Assembly: GCA_050084515.1 (NCBI GenBank) | Contig: CM114272.1 | Location: 53,630,001-53,694,000, forward strand | Origin: Blasia pusilla | Lineage: Eukaryota > Marchantiophyta > Marchantiopsida > Blasiales | Length of the DNA stretch: 64,000 nt | Direction: 5' to 3' | In this document: positions 34,800 through 46,790 of the stretch, piece by piece | Layout of the letters: the number at the start of each line of letters is the position of its first letter | How positions within the stretch are numbered: position 1 is the stretch's first letter | The notes under the pieces: model-generated | Database searches by the model: none | What the model saw: the letters and a program-made list of their open reading frames with translations, nothing else | What the model was told of the DNA's origin: nothing | Program-made: the position numbers and the translations under genes

Positions 34800-36330
34800 G
34801 CCTAAATCATTTCTAAACATCTCAAACTTATCTCTAGACAATGCCTTTGTAAAGATGTCAACAATTTGCTAATCTGTACTTATATACACAAGATCAATTT
34901 CTCCTACAAGCACTTTCTCTCTGATAAAATGATAATGCACCTCAACATGCTTTGTACGAGCATGAAACACATGGTTATTAGCAAACTTGATGCTACTAAT
35001 ATTGTCTGCATATATTACACTAGGTCCTAAGTTACTAACACCAATCTCAAGAAGTAATCGATGAAGCCACACCGCCTCACATGCTGCATTGGTTGCTCCT
35101 CTGTACTTAGCCTCTGTTGAAGATAAAGTGACTATAAGTTGCTTCTTTGAAGCCCAACTTATAGGTGCGCTTCCCAAAGTAAATGAATAACCATACGTGG
35201 AGTGTCGATCAAACATGCTTCCTGCCCAATCAGCATCTGTGAATCCCTGTAATTGAAAACTCGGAGAAGGTTCAAATTGAAGCCTGAATTGAATAGAGAA
35301 TTTTACATGCCGCATATTCCTCCTCACAAAATCAAGGTGAGGTTTTTGAGGTGCTTGCATAAATTGGCTCACTAGGCCAAAAACATATCTCAAATTTGGT
35401 ATGGTTATAGTGAGATATATTAAACTTCCAACCATGCGCTTGTACATATTAGAATATGCAAGCAACTCTTCTTCATCCACTCTTAGCTTCACACTCTAGT
35501 CCAACGGTGTAAAGATTGGCTTACAAGCCGTCATATCATATTTTGAAAGCATATGAAGAGCATTTTGTCGTTGTAGTAACCACATGCTCTCACCAAACTT
35601 AATAAACTCAATACCAAGGAAGTACTTGAGTTCTCCCAAGTCCTTCATATCAAATTGAGCTTGTAACTTAAGCTTGACTTGTTGTATCATTTCTTCAGTA
35701 CTCCCAATAATCAGGAGATTGTCAATATACAATAAAATGAGAACCATATGATCTTTTCCTCTCAAGACATATAACGAGGAGTCATAATCACATACCCTAA
35801 AACCCAACTCTTGTAGGACGTATGTAATCTTGCCATATCAAGCTTTTGGAGCTTGTTTGAGCCCGTATAAAGCTTTCTTCAACCTGCATACGCAAAGTGG
35901 AAACTTGGGATGCTCATATCCAGGTGATTGAGTCATATATAGATCCTCGTATAGATCTCCATTCAAGAAGGCATTCTTAACGTCCATATGATGTAATCTC
36001 CACTTCTTACTTACTGCAATTGCAACCATTGTTCTCGTAGTTGCCATCTTTGCAACATGGCTAAATGTTTCCTCATAATCGATGCCATATTGTTGTGCAT
36101 AGCCCTTAGCTTTGTATTTGTTAATTGTACCATCTTGATTGCGCTTGATTTTGTAAACCCATTTGCAACCAATAGCTTCCTTACCGGAAAGTATATCAAC
36201 CAAATCCCATATTGTTGATGTCTAAATGCAGCAAGCTCTTCCTCCATAGCTTCAATCCATTCGACTTTACTTACAGCTTCTTCAAAACAACTCAACTCAT
36301 GTTCTTGAAGGGTAGTCATCATATATGCAT
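34800..36330 (-). pseudogene. copia reverse transcriptase and RNase H
   Basis: RT is spread over frames at 36322-35838 and 35807-35496: GCKWVYKIKRNQDGT, KATTRTMVAIAVSKKW-type text, LHHMDVKNAFLNGDL (catalytic Asp) and YIDNLLIIG, in which the second Asp of the YVDD box is Asn. RNase H (35492-34869) shows ADWAGSMFDRHSTYGY, WASKKQLIVTLSSTEAKY and RTKHVEVHYHFIREKV. The YIDN change and stops show the enzyme is inactive. The copia order, with RT after integrase, is clear. Confidence 0.88.
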
Positions 36331-36399
36331 GATGTGTTGCAAGAAACCTTCATTTATGAATCTATGAACTGGATGTGTAACTCTACTTGATCTACGAAG

Positions 36400-37680
36400 T
36401 TGTTGTTCGAAGGTAGATGCCTTTGACACCTGACTCGAGCTCTGACTAGTGTCAATAGACTGAATACGTATTCTTCCCGTCCATGGACTCACCTATTTAA
36501 CTGATGAATCTAAGACCTCTCCTAATCCTACACTAGTATTTGGGGAAGTTGAAGACAATGTCTGTTGGTTTACAATCATATTCCCTCCCTCAACAAACGA
36601 GTTTAGAGGTGGAATAGGCTCAGATGGAGCATACCATGACTTTAGCTCAACATTGCGATTAATAATAAGCTTCCTAGAGGATGGAATGTAGCACTTATAC
36701 CCCTTAGTTCCATCAGCATAGCCAATGAAGATACATCTTTTAGACTTGGGGTCTAATTTTTGACGTCTCTCAGAAGGAACATGAGCATAACAGATACAAC
36801 CAAATATTTTCAAGAAGGAAAAATCAGGTTTACTTCTTGTGAAGACTTCGAATGGAGTTTTATTATGAACTCATGATGTTGGAATTTGGTTGATTAAGAA
36901 GACTGCACATGCTACAGCCTGTGTCCAATACACCTTAGGCATGTTCTTCTCATTCAACATAGCTCGTGTCGCTTCAATAATATGTCGATTCTTCCTCTTA
37001 GCCACTCCATTTTATTGTGGAGTGTAACGGCAAGTCACTTGACGTTGGATGCCATTCTGACATAAATAGTCATCAAACTCTGTTGAAAGATACTCTCCTC
37101 CTCCATCACAACGCAATTTCAAAATATGTTCTCCAGTCTACTTCTCTACTAGAACTCTGAATGTTTGGAATACTGAGAATACCTCTAACTTGGCTTTCAG
37201 AAAGTATACCCATATATACTTAGAAAAATCATCAATAAATGAAACAAAGTATTGGCAACCACTAAGGCTATGTTGTGATGCTGTCCACACATCACTATGG
37301 ATCAACTCAAATATCTTGGATGCTCGTTTACCTTGCTTTGGAAAAGGAAATCTAGCTTGTTTGCCAAATTGGCAAGCAGGACATACCTCTAACGTAGCAA
37401 GACTCGCTAATTTAGGGAGTCCTATTCCTATATTAGATGATGAAAGACTTTGTAATCTTTGAAGATTCATATGTCCAATTCTTTTATGCCACACGTTTAG
37501 ATCTGTGACTTGTTGGCCGGTTTGACCATACATTGTTGTTTGAATCTCTGGCATAGAAACATCTAATTTGAGCATTTTTCCAGATCTAGTTCCTTTGGCT
37601 ATTGTAGTCTGGTCATCCCTTGTTTTAATGAAACAACCATATGCGTTAAACTTCACTTGATAACCCTGTTCTACTTTCTA
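36400..37680 (-). pseudogene. copia integrase
   Basis: The GAG-pre-integrase/zinc part reads WHKRIGHMNLQRLQ and CPACQFGKQARFPF within the 37656-37138 frame. The core follows with HSDVWTASQHSLSGCQYFVSF and DDFSKYIWVYFLK. The C-terminal part is at 36813-36493 (KIFGCICYAHVP, KLDPKSKRCIFIGYADGTKGY). Stops lie between about 36820 and 37137. The module would join cDNA to host DNA. Confidence 0.85.
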
Positions 37681-37903
37681 TCCTACAGAGATCAAGTTTC
37701 TTGCAATGGTATGAACATAGAGAGCATTTTCAAGAGCACAAAGACCATCTGATGCTATTGGAACTTTATCGGTATGCGTGATATGATGTTGAGTGTAATC
37801 TCTTGTGAGCATAATTGCAGGATCTTTCACCGGCTTCAAACTACTGAACCATTTAGCTTGTGAGGTCATGTGATTTGACGCACCACAGTCAATGTACCAA
37901 TCT
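37678..37903 (-). pseudogene. copia protease fragment
   Basis: The active-site segment DCGASNHMTSQAKWF lies at the very start, just inside the nested solo LTR. The usual Ser/Thr after Asp is Cys. The upstream half of the domain is cut off by the insertion and continues beyond 38950. Confidence 0.7.
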
Positions 37904-38950
37904 TGTCGCGACCCTCATGACCAAACAAGTGCCAAGCGGAACATCGGAACATTAGCGGGCTCACGCTAAGATGGTTTGCGCGTTGGAGTTGTCTCAAAGA
38001 GGAGACAAGAGATGAGACGCGAGCGAGAAGCCGCGTTTCAGATGTGATGGTCGCGACTCGGAAACCTGGACCAAACGCGGAATGAGACTTGAAAGAAGTC
38101 GAGTCTAGGAAGTGGGTTGCCAAAGGAAAGATCCGGACTTGGAACGCCACTTGCGTTTGAGAGTTTCCGATTGTATTTATGGCCATAAATTTTAGCGCCG
38201 AGGTGCGTTTGGAGCAAATAAGAGTGCGTTGGAAAGCTTATGGAGAGCCAGTTCAAACGCACTAAAGATCGCTGCAAACGCATAAGCAGCGGCCGAGATA
38301 CAACCCGAAAACGACTGTAAGTGGAGTCGGGTTGAGGGCCACAATGAAGGGCCCGAACCTCTTTTCCCAAAAGGGAGGGGTTATTGGAGAACTCCAAAAG
38401 TACTAGTAAGGGGGAAGGTCTCCGAGAGTGCTTGGAACCCAAACCCCACTTTGGGCGCCACTCTTTTTCAATGTCAGGGGCCTCCTTCAGATAAGGTTAA
38501 GCGGTGAAGGCGGCTCAAGGGCATGGAACGGAACGCGAGTTTGGGCGTTGGGTTGGAAAACCTGCACCAAGTCCATTGAGGCGATTTTAGACATCCCTCT
38601 TGGATTTCACGCCGCGACTCAATTACTTGGATCTCGGTTCGGAACTCACACGAGGACCGTTGAACAGTTGGGATCGCTAGGCGTGTAAGTGCCGTTTCAG
38701 ATCCCTCGACTAACCAGGAAGTCTGTTCCAAGTCTTGAAGGACTTGCTATGTGTTGGGAGCTAGGAATTAAGGAAGGTTGAGCTTGATGAGACGCCGAGT
38801 TGAGGACTCGGTGGGTTGGAACGCCGGTTGGCCAAACCCGACTAACGAGAGTGCGTGTTTGGGTGCAGATCGGCGATGAGTTCGTGACCTACTGAACGCA
38901 CGCTTCCGCAACACTAAAGATTGACGTTCAAGGAGAGTAGGGGCGCGACA
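37904..38950 (-). mobile_element. solo LTR copy 2, nested in the copia element
   Basis: Begins TGTCGCGACCC and ends GGGGCGCGACA on the plus strand, and is the reverse of copies 1 and 3. Flanking 5-mers AATCT and AATGT differ at one base, consistent with an aged 5-bp duplication. It splits the copia coding region between gag and the protease active site, so it is younger than the copia insertion. Confidence 0.72.
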
Positions 38951-39790
38951 AATGTGCTGCCGAGTTTTTCTTGACCATTGCTTCCATATGATGAGTCATG
39001 ACTAAGAGATGCTCCGTTTGTGAATGTTGTTATTTTTGGTACTGCTTTTGGTATTGTTACTCCACATATTTTTGTTGCTCTAAGGCTCATGTTCTCATAT
39101 CTGCCTTCTTCTTGAAGCAAAACTTTGCATAGTCACCCTTTATCCCACAATAATTGTAAGATCTAGTGACCCTCTACTGTTGACCTTGATCCCAAAGGTT
39201 TCCACGATCACCACCTTGTGATTGTGTCTATACTGGTTCATAGTTGATTGAGTGACGTTATATTGAGCGCCTCTTCCTCCATATGTTTGATATTCGCCAC
39301 GAGCATGAAAGCTTCTGTTACGACCAATGCCTTTGTTTCATCCATAACCTGCAAATAGCGCACTCTCTTGCAGAGTGGACTAACTCTTGAAAGGTTGGAT
39401 ACTTCTCTCTCACAGAGATAGAGATCTCAAAGGACTTGTAATCCTTTGGAAGGCCTTGAAGAGTGAACAAAATCAGATCATCATCTTCTAATGTCACTCC
39501 AATGCTATTCAACTGATCAACAATATGTCTGATACTCAAAATATAATCATTGATGCTCGTCGATCCTTTTCTCACTTGGTTTAATTTTTGTTTCAATTGA
39601 AGCTTTCTGGACTTTGCAGATGTTTGGAATAGCTTTTCCAATACGTCCCATCTTGAATGTGATCTATCATTGGCGAACTGATCGTTATTGAAATGTAGTC
39701 GATTACTTGTCTTGCGCGTTTATTCCAGGCGCGAACATTCAATTCTGTTGAGTCATCTTCTGGCTTGGCCTCATCTGACAAGCTCCCATA
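38951..39790 (-). pseudogene. copia gag
   Basis: The gag (UBN2 type) reads in the 39641-39318 frame with LQLKQKLNQVRKG, YILSIRHIVDQLNSIG and LQGLPKDYKSFEISI, typical of copia gag. A degenerate CCHC knuckle lies at about 39115-39170, where the first Cys and the His are lost. Upstream, 39781-39593 carries the N-terminal part in another frame. Confidence 0.8.
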
Positions 39791-40395
39791 GTTCTTGACC
39801 CATAAGAAATTATTTCAAGTGAAACTTCCATACATTGTAATTCTGCTTATCTAGCTTCTCGCTTGTGATTGCTATTGAGGAATATTCCATGATGAACGAT
39901 TTCACTCACAAAAAACATAATTTTAGGCTCTCTACTACTCCAATTGAAGCATAAACCACTCCTGCACAGGAATTGACCTGAAATTTTCCAAAATTGATCA
40001 ACCGTATGAAAGAAATAGTCGAAATTGGCATGTAGAGAGCAAACTGCATAAGTTTTCTTCACTAATTGCACTTTCCTACACTGAAATTGCTATTGCAGGA
40101 GCTCAAAATGTTAGAATCAAGCGATTTTGGGTGTGTTGGAAAGCTCTCGATCAGCTCTGAAGTACACTTGAAACTTGCCTTTGGCATTCTTCCAGCCACT
40201 GCGGACCCATATGGCTAAATCGATCGGAAAAGCCCTAAAAGATGCCTCCAAAGTTTTATCACCGTCAAAGCTCTACTTGAAATCTCCACCCATTGAGCTC
40301 TAGAAAAAATTTCCTTCTCCCAAACTGAAATTATGCCTTCTCTTGCCTCTCTTCTCTCCTCAAACACCAAGAATTTCAAGTGATGTTCTCCTATC

Positions 40396-40407
40396 TCTCT
40401 GATACCA
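40396..40407 (-). other. primer binding site (initiator Met tRNA)
   Basis: Minus strand TGGTATCAGAGA directly follows the LTR end CCACA. This is the classic plant copia primer site complementary to the 3' end of tRNA-iMet. Confidence 0.85.
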
Positions 40408-40713
40408 TGTGGAAAACTACTATAGAAGCATACTTGGTGGGAAACTGCTCTCACACTCACACATCACCATGGAGAACGAAATTTGCAATGAGAGAATGAG
40501 TGGAGGCTAGTCCCCTTCTTAATTATATAGGGTGTGTAAAAGCAACCATAATCCTAACCTTAACCATAGTCTCGAGTCATACTAACTGTGATTAACATAG
40601 TTAGTTAATCGCAGTTAACTGACTAACCAAGATTAAGCTTCCCTACTTCGTGTGAGTACCAAATGTAGTAGTTCACCTGTCTCATGACCTTGACTATAAC
40701 TCAATCTTCAATA
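40408..40713 (-). repeat. 5' LTR of the copia element
   Basis: 306 bp, starting TATTGAAG and ending CCACA on the minus strand; ends are defined by the primer site and by the match to the 3' LTR. Confidence 0.75.
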
Positions 40714-40726
40714 AAATAAACTTAAC

Positions 40727-40930
40727 CAAAAAAAAAATTCTCTACATGGATACCATCTCCAATAGTTCTTGGATTCGGAAATCCCTTCCCCACCTTCACA
40801 AAATGCCTGCTTGGACGCACAAATAAACTATTGAACTCAAAAGGTTCCAATTTTACTTCCTTGATCACAATTCTAAGGCGGCTAATTGCTAATTTTGCAC
40901 GCCGTAGCCTTGATGGTCCTCCTTTATCCT
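40727..40930 (-). pseudogene. unrecognised minus-strand exon-like fragment 4
   Basis: On the minus strand a frame of about 65 codons stays open across 40930-40727 with protein-like text (RLRIVIKEVKLEPFEFNS, then RHFVKVGKGFPNPRTIGD), preceded by an acceptor-like TTTAG. It directly abuts the 5' LTR of the copia element, opposite fragment 3. I infer that both came from one gene split by the insertion. No family recognised. Confidence 0.35.
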
Positions 40931-41744
40931 AAACATACCTCAAAGCTAAACACATTCAAACATGGATTTTACTCTAAGCAGCATGCACAGACTACCCACA
41001 AAGCAACCTCAAAGAATCCGAAGACATTTCATGCAAGCATCCGATTAAGTAGCAATGTAGATATAATCCAACAGTGTAAGCAAAGGGAAAATATCCTCCA
41101 TGTACACAAACAAGGGTATTAACAGCCTAGTGAAGTACAAGGGATGTACAAAGAGTGGGAGAGAATCATCGAATAACATGCATAAGGTTCCCCCCAACAA
41201 CCATCACATACTAGAACGCCTTTGTCAACTTACATAGGATCATCTAGCTTGCAACTACAAGTCCATGAGAGGCTATTTACAGAGTAGTATATGTAGCTAA
41301 ATAGTCGCAAGGGAAATCACTCTTAAATAGCCATAAGGGAAATTGCAAGGGAAATAGCCGTAATGGGAATTGCAAGGAAATAGCCGCAAGTTAGTCTAAG
41401 AGTTGGCGTGAATGGTTCTAGTACAGATATACAAGTGTGACTTGGATTTACCATGGGGTTTTTTTTCTTGGAAACCTGGGCTAGCTCGCCTAATATAGTA
41501 GTCGCGTCAAATGCAAGAACTTGTGTACAAAAGCAAAGACGAATACATGTGTCATAGAAAAAATAATCATTGTGAGTGTGGTCGCAATAAATCTCTAATT
41601 TCTCGATGGAAGCAACTTATCAAGGGATTTTCATGCACAATTTTGACATTCTCCAATCCACCATCTTCTTTGTGCGCTTTTATCTTTCTCTTTGCTTTGC
41701 GGGGAGGAGCCTCAAAGTCTGAATTTCCTTGTAATTTTTCATCT
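40931..41744. other. intergenic or intronic, nothing recognised
   Basis: AT-rich with short chance frames. It contains a local near-repeat of AAATAGCCGCAAGG-like units at about 41290-41395. No gene is supported. Confidence 0.4.
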
Positions 41745-42167
41745 TTATATGGCTCTGCAATTGTTTACGTTTTTTTTTTTTTCTTTTTTCTTTTTTCTTT
41801 CACGCCTCTTCAGTTTGATGTACAACCGACCACTCTTCTCTTCATCACCTGCTTTTAGTTTCCCTTTCCCAACTTTGTTTCTTGTGGCTATATGAGGCCT
41901 TCCATCCACCTTCGATTCAACATTGTCTGCCTTAGATGCACATGGTTCAACAACAACCCCATATGCACGATTCTCATGTATCTGAAGTGGAGGAGAGACA
42001 AGCTTTGCCATCGCCACGATCACAAAGTCTCGAGGTTCATCTCCACGGTTGAAGAAAATCTTCAAAAACACCCCCGTCTGCTCTCTCTGTGTTTCTCCTT
42101 CTTCACTCGTGGTCGCAGAACTCCCTTTATATGAAGCATAGGTTTCTAGTAAACATATGTTGCCCAA
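41745..42167 (-). pseudogene. unrecognised minus-strand coding fragment 5
   Basis: A 140-codon frame; the middle (FLKIFFNRGDEPRDFVIVAM, then a Lys/Asp-rich linker) looks like real protein, while the Lys-rich tail after about 41800 is probably read-through of a purine-rich run. No recognised domain. Same strand and style as fragments 1-4. Confidence 0.3.
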
Positions 42168-42412
42168 TCAGCGAGTTTCCCCTCCCAAGCCAAACATGCC
42201 ATCGAAAGCATGCTAGCAAGAACACTATGGATTTTCTTTCATGTGAAAGCAACAATTCAATTGCATCAAAATAAGTCTTCAGGATTCTGGCACAACATAT
42301 GAGTGCTTTTGCCCATAACTTGTCTTCTCAATTTCAGTGTGATATTTTCGGTAGAACGGTGGCTCCTCATGTTTGGTGTGTTATCTCTCCATTGACAAAT
42401 ATGTTCCAATAT

Positions 42413-42601
42413 TTAAGATTGGAATGCCTTTGCAATGAGTTCCGCGGACACTTCTAACCCATACTCCTCTACATCGTCAAGATACTTTCCCCTAACCACT
42501 CCCTCTGATGTAATTGGGTTGAAGGTGCTTAAGAAATATACCACCATATTCTTGTCACGTTCAACCCAAGAGACTTTCCATAAACCCTGGATTCCCACCA
42601 A
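42413..42601 (-). pseudogene. unrecognised minus-strand coding fragment 6
   Basis: A short frame reading WKVSWVERDKNMVVYFLSTF. It may continue upstream through another frame to about 42700. Possibly the first exon of the split gene. Evidence is thin. Confidence 0.25.
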
Positions 42602-44250
42602 CGAAACCTTATCTTGGTCAACATTGTGGTCAAATCTTGCAAAATCAGTTTTGTAATGAACTTCTCCGAATGGGTACTCTCTCTCCTACCATGGTTTTGT
42701 TGGGGCCATATTGGACACAAAAGTTCAACATGACAAAGAAATGATTCCCTAGACAACAAACAAATTTTAGCACCACAAGAGCACATGGAGGAGTGGGAGG
42801 GTGGCTATACAAGACTCGGATTGCAGAGGGGAGTGCTCGTGGACATTGAATTCATACGGCTAGATCCAAGCAAGGGGCTGCGCTTGAATGGAGAGGGGAG
42901 ACCTGGCGACTATTGGCGTTGAGAAGGGGGCGGGTGGGCCAATAGTGCAGCTATACACAATAGACATGCAAGTTTCCCCTACCTTCCCATCCCATTAAAT
43001 ATGCGCTTTAGCATGTTGCTCAATTCATATCTTTCCAATGAGTTGACATTATCGCATCTCCATCTCCATCCCGATCCTTGCACCACATTCTCCCATTTGA
43101 TCATTTATCATTCAAAGTTGAATCCGATGGATGCATGCTTGAGTCGTAGACAAATGAATTACCAGGTGGTATTACCTCATGTTCAGACTTCACAGTTTCT
43201 AGACATCGGAGTCCTATTCCAAAGTTGTCTTGCAAGATCTGAAGAGAACCCATACCTCACCAGCTCTTCCTTCCTAGACGATCACTCTTAATGCAGAAGT
43301 ATCTTAGGACTGTCACAAGGTTTGGGATGAAGAAATGGGGAAGAAGTTTCATTGGTGTGGGCCCCCTTGTGCACTGCAAAAATAAACTGGGTTTCCAGTG
43401 TTCCTTCCAAATGGAGTACAACCATTTGTTTGGGAAGATACTTACCTAAGTCTTCTTCCTGAACTGCACTGCTCGAGCACACTAAGACCACACATAGAAC
43501 TCACAATCAGACTTGGTAAGAGACCCTCTTCTGCAGACTTGAGGGCCTTGTCCATTAGTTTGTTGAAAGCAACTTTCGTCTGAGAAACAACCTTCCTATT
43601 TGGAAAATGGCCTGCTTCCGTTGCCAATATAGAGAACCTTTGGAATCACAAGACTGAAGTTGGGCTCATGAATTCAAGCAGATATCCAAGCTGTAAATCT
43701 TCAATCATCTGCCATTAACGGCACTGGGGCAGTGACTGCAAAGTGGACCATGAATCCCTTGGCAGTCTGTCTGAGTATTCGCCTGTCGGCTTTGTCTCTG
43801 CTATAGAGCTTTGTCTCCAACTCCTGTGAGCTGCGTGGGCGAAAGGTCCAATGACCCGCTGTCATTCCCAGATCATATTACATCTCCTTCTGATTGCTAG
43901 TCTGATAATATGTGATGATTTTGAGATAATATGATGCCACCATGGCTGCAATTTGAGGGAATTCAGGCCTATAGAGTGACTGAATCTCGTGTAAGATGCC
44001 TTTCAATTAAAGAGCCCATCTGCAGCCGAAGTGTGGAAGACACTGAGGCAATCTCACAGTTGAATCTGAGATCTTATCTCCTAGAAAAGATTCCAAAGAA
44101 TGAAGTGAATTTGTATGATCCAACATTGAGCTTTGAACAGTTGAGGCTGTCAACCTGATCCAAAAGATAGTTGGGATTGGAAATGTCCGCTGTCAGAAGC
44201 ACCAGCAGACTCTAAAGTAACACGAAGACGCAGGAGGAATATGGTACAAC
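42602..44250. other. intergenic region, including the 3' flank of uS17m
   Basis: No gene is recognised. The frame 43931-44158 (plus) has protein-like composition but no homology I can name, and it lies antisense to the uS17m 3' flank. Confidence 0.4.
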
Positions 44251-45097
44251 TCATGAGGCCTTAGGGGTAGCATCCGCCTGTTCACTAGATGCAGAGGCAA
44301 CTCGTGATCCCGGTGGAGGAGCTTCAAAAATGTGCTCCTTCTTTATAATCTCTGTGACAATCCAGCTCTTCCTCTTGCTCAGAGGCCGAGATGGACTTAT
44401 TCTCACCTGAAGCATTCAAAAATCCATCTCAGAAGTGCGTACAGTTCAGAGAAACTGCAAAACATCCCAATAATATGTACATAATTATCTACCGTCTTCA
44501 GATCACTCCCTCACTGGCTGTGCAAGAAAATCAGATGACCACGTGCGATTCCGAAATAACTACCACCGGAAATATTCACCACTGACTACTCTAAATCCAA
44601 GCATCCACTGACCAGAGCACATAATTCTCGGCCCCACGAACATCACAGACTACTCTATCTCCAATTTTCATTACTGGCCACATGTAGACAAGCTCTTTCT
44701 GTGTGCACGATTTCTCTCGCTTGCTCTGCTCTATACAGGATTCCTTTACCCGATCTTCCTAGACTCTCTTCATCCGCAGTGCCACGTAAAGAACAACGAA
44801 TGATCTCTCTCTCTCTCTCTCTCTCTCTCCCTCTCTCTCTACACACACACACGCACGCTCGATTCTTTAGACCGATCTGACTGAAGTCCGTCTACCCGCA
44901 GGGCCGCGCGACGAAAAGCAGAGAAAAGTAGGTACCTGATCACCGATATTGCAGAGGTTGTGTTCATCGTGCGCCATGAATTTGCTGGTCTTCTTCAGAA
45001 ACTTGGGATACAGGGGGTGCTGCGTGAGACGCTCCACGGCCACCACCACGGATTTCTGCATTTTGTTGCTCACCACCTTGCCCACGGCAGTCTTCAT
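44251..45097 (-). CDS. mitochondrial-type ribosomal protein uS17, two exons
   Basis: Small-subunit ribosomal protein that binds 16S-like rRNA early in assembly. Exon 1 is 45097-44936 (54 residues), the intron 44935-44407 (CAG/GTACCT donor, CTTCAG acceptor), and exon 2 44406-44251; together 105 residues in phase 0. Exon 1 begins [19 protein letters not shown] and contains [14 protein letters not shown] and CNIGDQ; exon 2 continues [15 protein letters not shown] and ends in a Ser/Ala-rich tail. The start and tail match the nuclear-encoded mitochondrial S17 of plants better than the plastid one. An in-frame upstream ATG at 45157 would add 20 residues, but family members start at the chosen Met. 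Length is normal and no defect is seen. Confidence 0.9.
44804..44840. repeat. (CT)n microsatellite in the uS17m intron
   Basis: CT run with one interruption, followed by an AC run at about 44841-44852. Confidence 0.9.
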
Positions 45098-45470
45098 TTT
45101 CGCTCTCCCCTCCTCCGATAGATTTTCTGAAGCTTTCGCCGAAACTCCACTTTCCAATCGCTCGACCCCAACTCCCTACGATTCTTCGTGACCGAAAACG
45201 CCCTAACCCTAATCTCTTCCATTTGCTCTTGTGGTGTTCTATGGACGGCCGTTGCACGACCGTCGACGGCTGCCGTCGACTTCAAGACGGTGTTGGATGG
45301 CTTTTTGGGGATGGTTAGTCTATGAGGTGTGCTTCCTCCTTTCTTTCTTTTGTGATGGTGTGATATGAGGGCTACTAGGGCCTCTCAAAGCTCCGCTGTA
45401 GGGATCCAAAATTGGGATGGAAGCTAGTATGCAATTGCTCTTTTGAGAGCTAGCCGATGAGGTCCTAAGA
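45098..45470. promoter_or_regulatory. presumed promoter and 5' untranslated region of uS17m
   Basis: GC-richer than its surroundings. It contains AACCCTAA (about 45204-45211, plus strand), which resembles the telo-box often found upstream of plant ribosomal protein genes; its role is inferred. Confidence 0.4.
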
Positions 45471-45476
45471 AGGTTA

Positions 45477-45873
45477 GGGCCACTTGGTAACTTGTACATG
45501 CACGTTACCAGGGAGATGCTTATTAAAAGGCTCTTCCCAAGGCTATCTAAGGGAGGGAGATGATTTTCTAAAACATCTTTCTCATGTTGGGTAGTTGGAG
45601 CACCTCTCTTGTTCTTGTATGAACTAGGAACTAGGATGCTAACATCTAGATTCCCTCATGGTCGAGGGTGGAAGAGGCTTGATATGCCGCTATAGATTCA
45701 GGAGTGGAGTGTTAGGTCAGTTGAACTGTTTTTACTATGATTTTTACATGAGAGCGATGGCTTGAGAAAGCCATCTCCAACCATTATAAAGCCTTGGAAA
45801 GAGCCAAAAGGTTCTTCTCCCTAAAAATAGCCATCTCCTTGGTAACCTACGTGCACATATTACCAACTGGCCC
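45477..45873. repeat. fold-back (imperfect inverted repeat)
   Basis: The left arm 45477-45545 (CACTTGGTAACTTG...TTCCCAAGGCT) matches the reverse of 45789-45873 with small gaps. Possible remnant of a fold-back or MITE-type element, or precursor of small RNA. Confidence 0.5.
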
Positions 45874-46790
45874 TTGTTTATGGAGCAGCTAAAATATCGA
45901 TAATCATGGGTAAGAAAGTACCACTGTAAGCTAACTAACCTAACTATAATGATGGGAGCCATCTTGGGCAATACCTTGTGTGGAAAATACATATTTTCAA
46001 AACGTCTGCATTCCATATAGTAGCTGAGATGAGCTGTTCATGTCCTTGCTGCTTTTGGAACATTGATAAGATGGAAAGTAGTAGCTTGTGCCAAAGAGTT
46101 TTGGACATCGTTGGTTTATAAATATGTAAATGGAAGGGAATCATTGGAAAAATTTGAGATGACTTTCAATGGACATTGCGAAATGTTCTGATGGGTTTAT
46201 TGTTAAGAAGAGTGGACTGGACGAAGAAAAGAAACAACAAGTAAATGTGGCAATGTATAGTGGAAGGCACAAGCTAAAAGTGTTTATTGTTGGCATAAAT
46301 AGAGAAGGGACCAATGTTACATCTTAGTTAGCCGACAAGTAGAGCTTTACTTTGTCAACGATATAGAGGGTTAACGGGCTATTTAAGTGTAGCTTTGTCT
46401 TGAGGTGTCGGATGAAGGCAACAACAAGTTCGATGCGTCTGGAATGTCTTTTCTAATAATCTCCCTCTTTTTTTAATTTTTGGCCAACTAACATGTTGAT
46501 CTAGTCAAGAATAATCGATATTCTATATATATAGGTTATTGTTTGGAGGGCTATTTTTGGGGACAAACTTTTTCATCTTCCCAAGGGTATAAGAGAGGGA
46601 GAGAGGGCTTTCACAAGCCATCTTTCTTATGTTGAGCCTTTGGAACACTTCTCTTGCTTAGTATTTGGTAGGAACTAGGGCGCTAGAGTCTGGATTCCCT
46701 CTTGGTGATGGTGGAGGTGCCTTGATATCATGTGTAGATTTGAGAGTGGATTTGGCCATGTGAGGGGTTTTTACTTCGATTTTGTTGTGT
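45530..46790. repeat. diverged direct repeats (about 45530-45745 and 46575-46790)
   Basis: Both copies run GAG-GGAG...CATCTTTCT-ATGTTG...GGAACTAGG...AGATTCCCTC-like text, roughly 75% alike by eye. They may be LTR remnants of a small element, but no ends were defined. Confidence 0.4.

Larger units (their letters stand above)
34659..40713 (-). mobile_element. Ty1/copia retrotransposon, degenerate, with a nested solo LTR
   Basis: Reads on the minus strand. The 5' LTR is 40408-40713 (306 bp), followed by a primer site complementary to initiator Met tRNA, then gag, protease, integrase, RT and RNase H in copia order, a polypurine tract, and a truncated 3' LTR at 34659-34767. The surviving LTR overlap differs at about 10 of 108 positions, so the insertion is old. 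A 1047-bp solo LTR sits between gag and protease (37904-38950). Stops and frameshifts occur in every module. No target duplication can be read because the 3' LTR end is missing. Confidence 0.88.

Noticed and set aside
38038-38731. Open frames within 37904-38950
   Set aside because: They lie inside the nested solo LTR, and the corresponding frames are not kept in the other two copies.
43931-44158. 75-codon plus-strand frame as a small gene
   Set aside because: No homology recognised, no start context, and it lies antisense to the uS17m 3' flank; left as unassigned.
45098-45157. N-terminal extension of uS17m from the ATG at 45157
   Set aside because: Known family members start at the MKTAVGKVV-type Met; the extra 20 residues have no counterpart.
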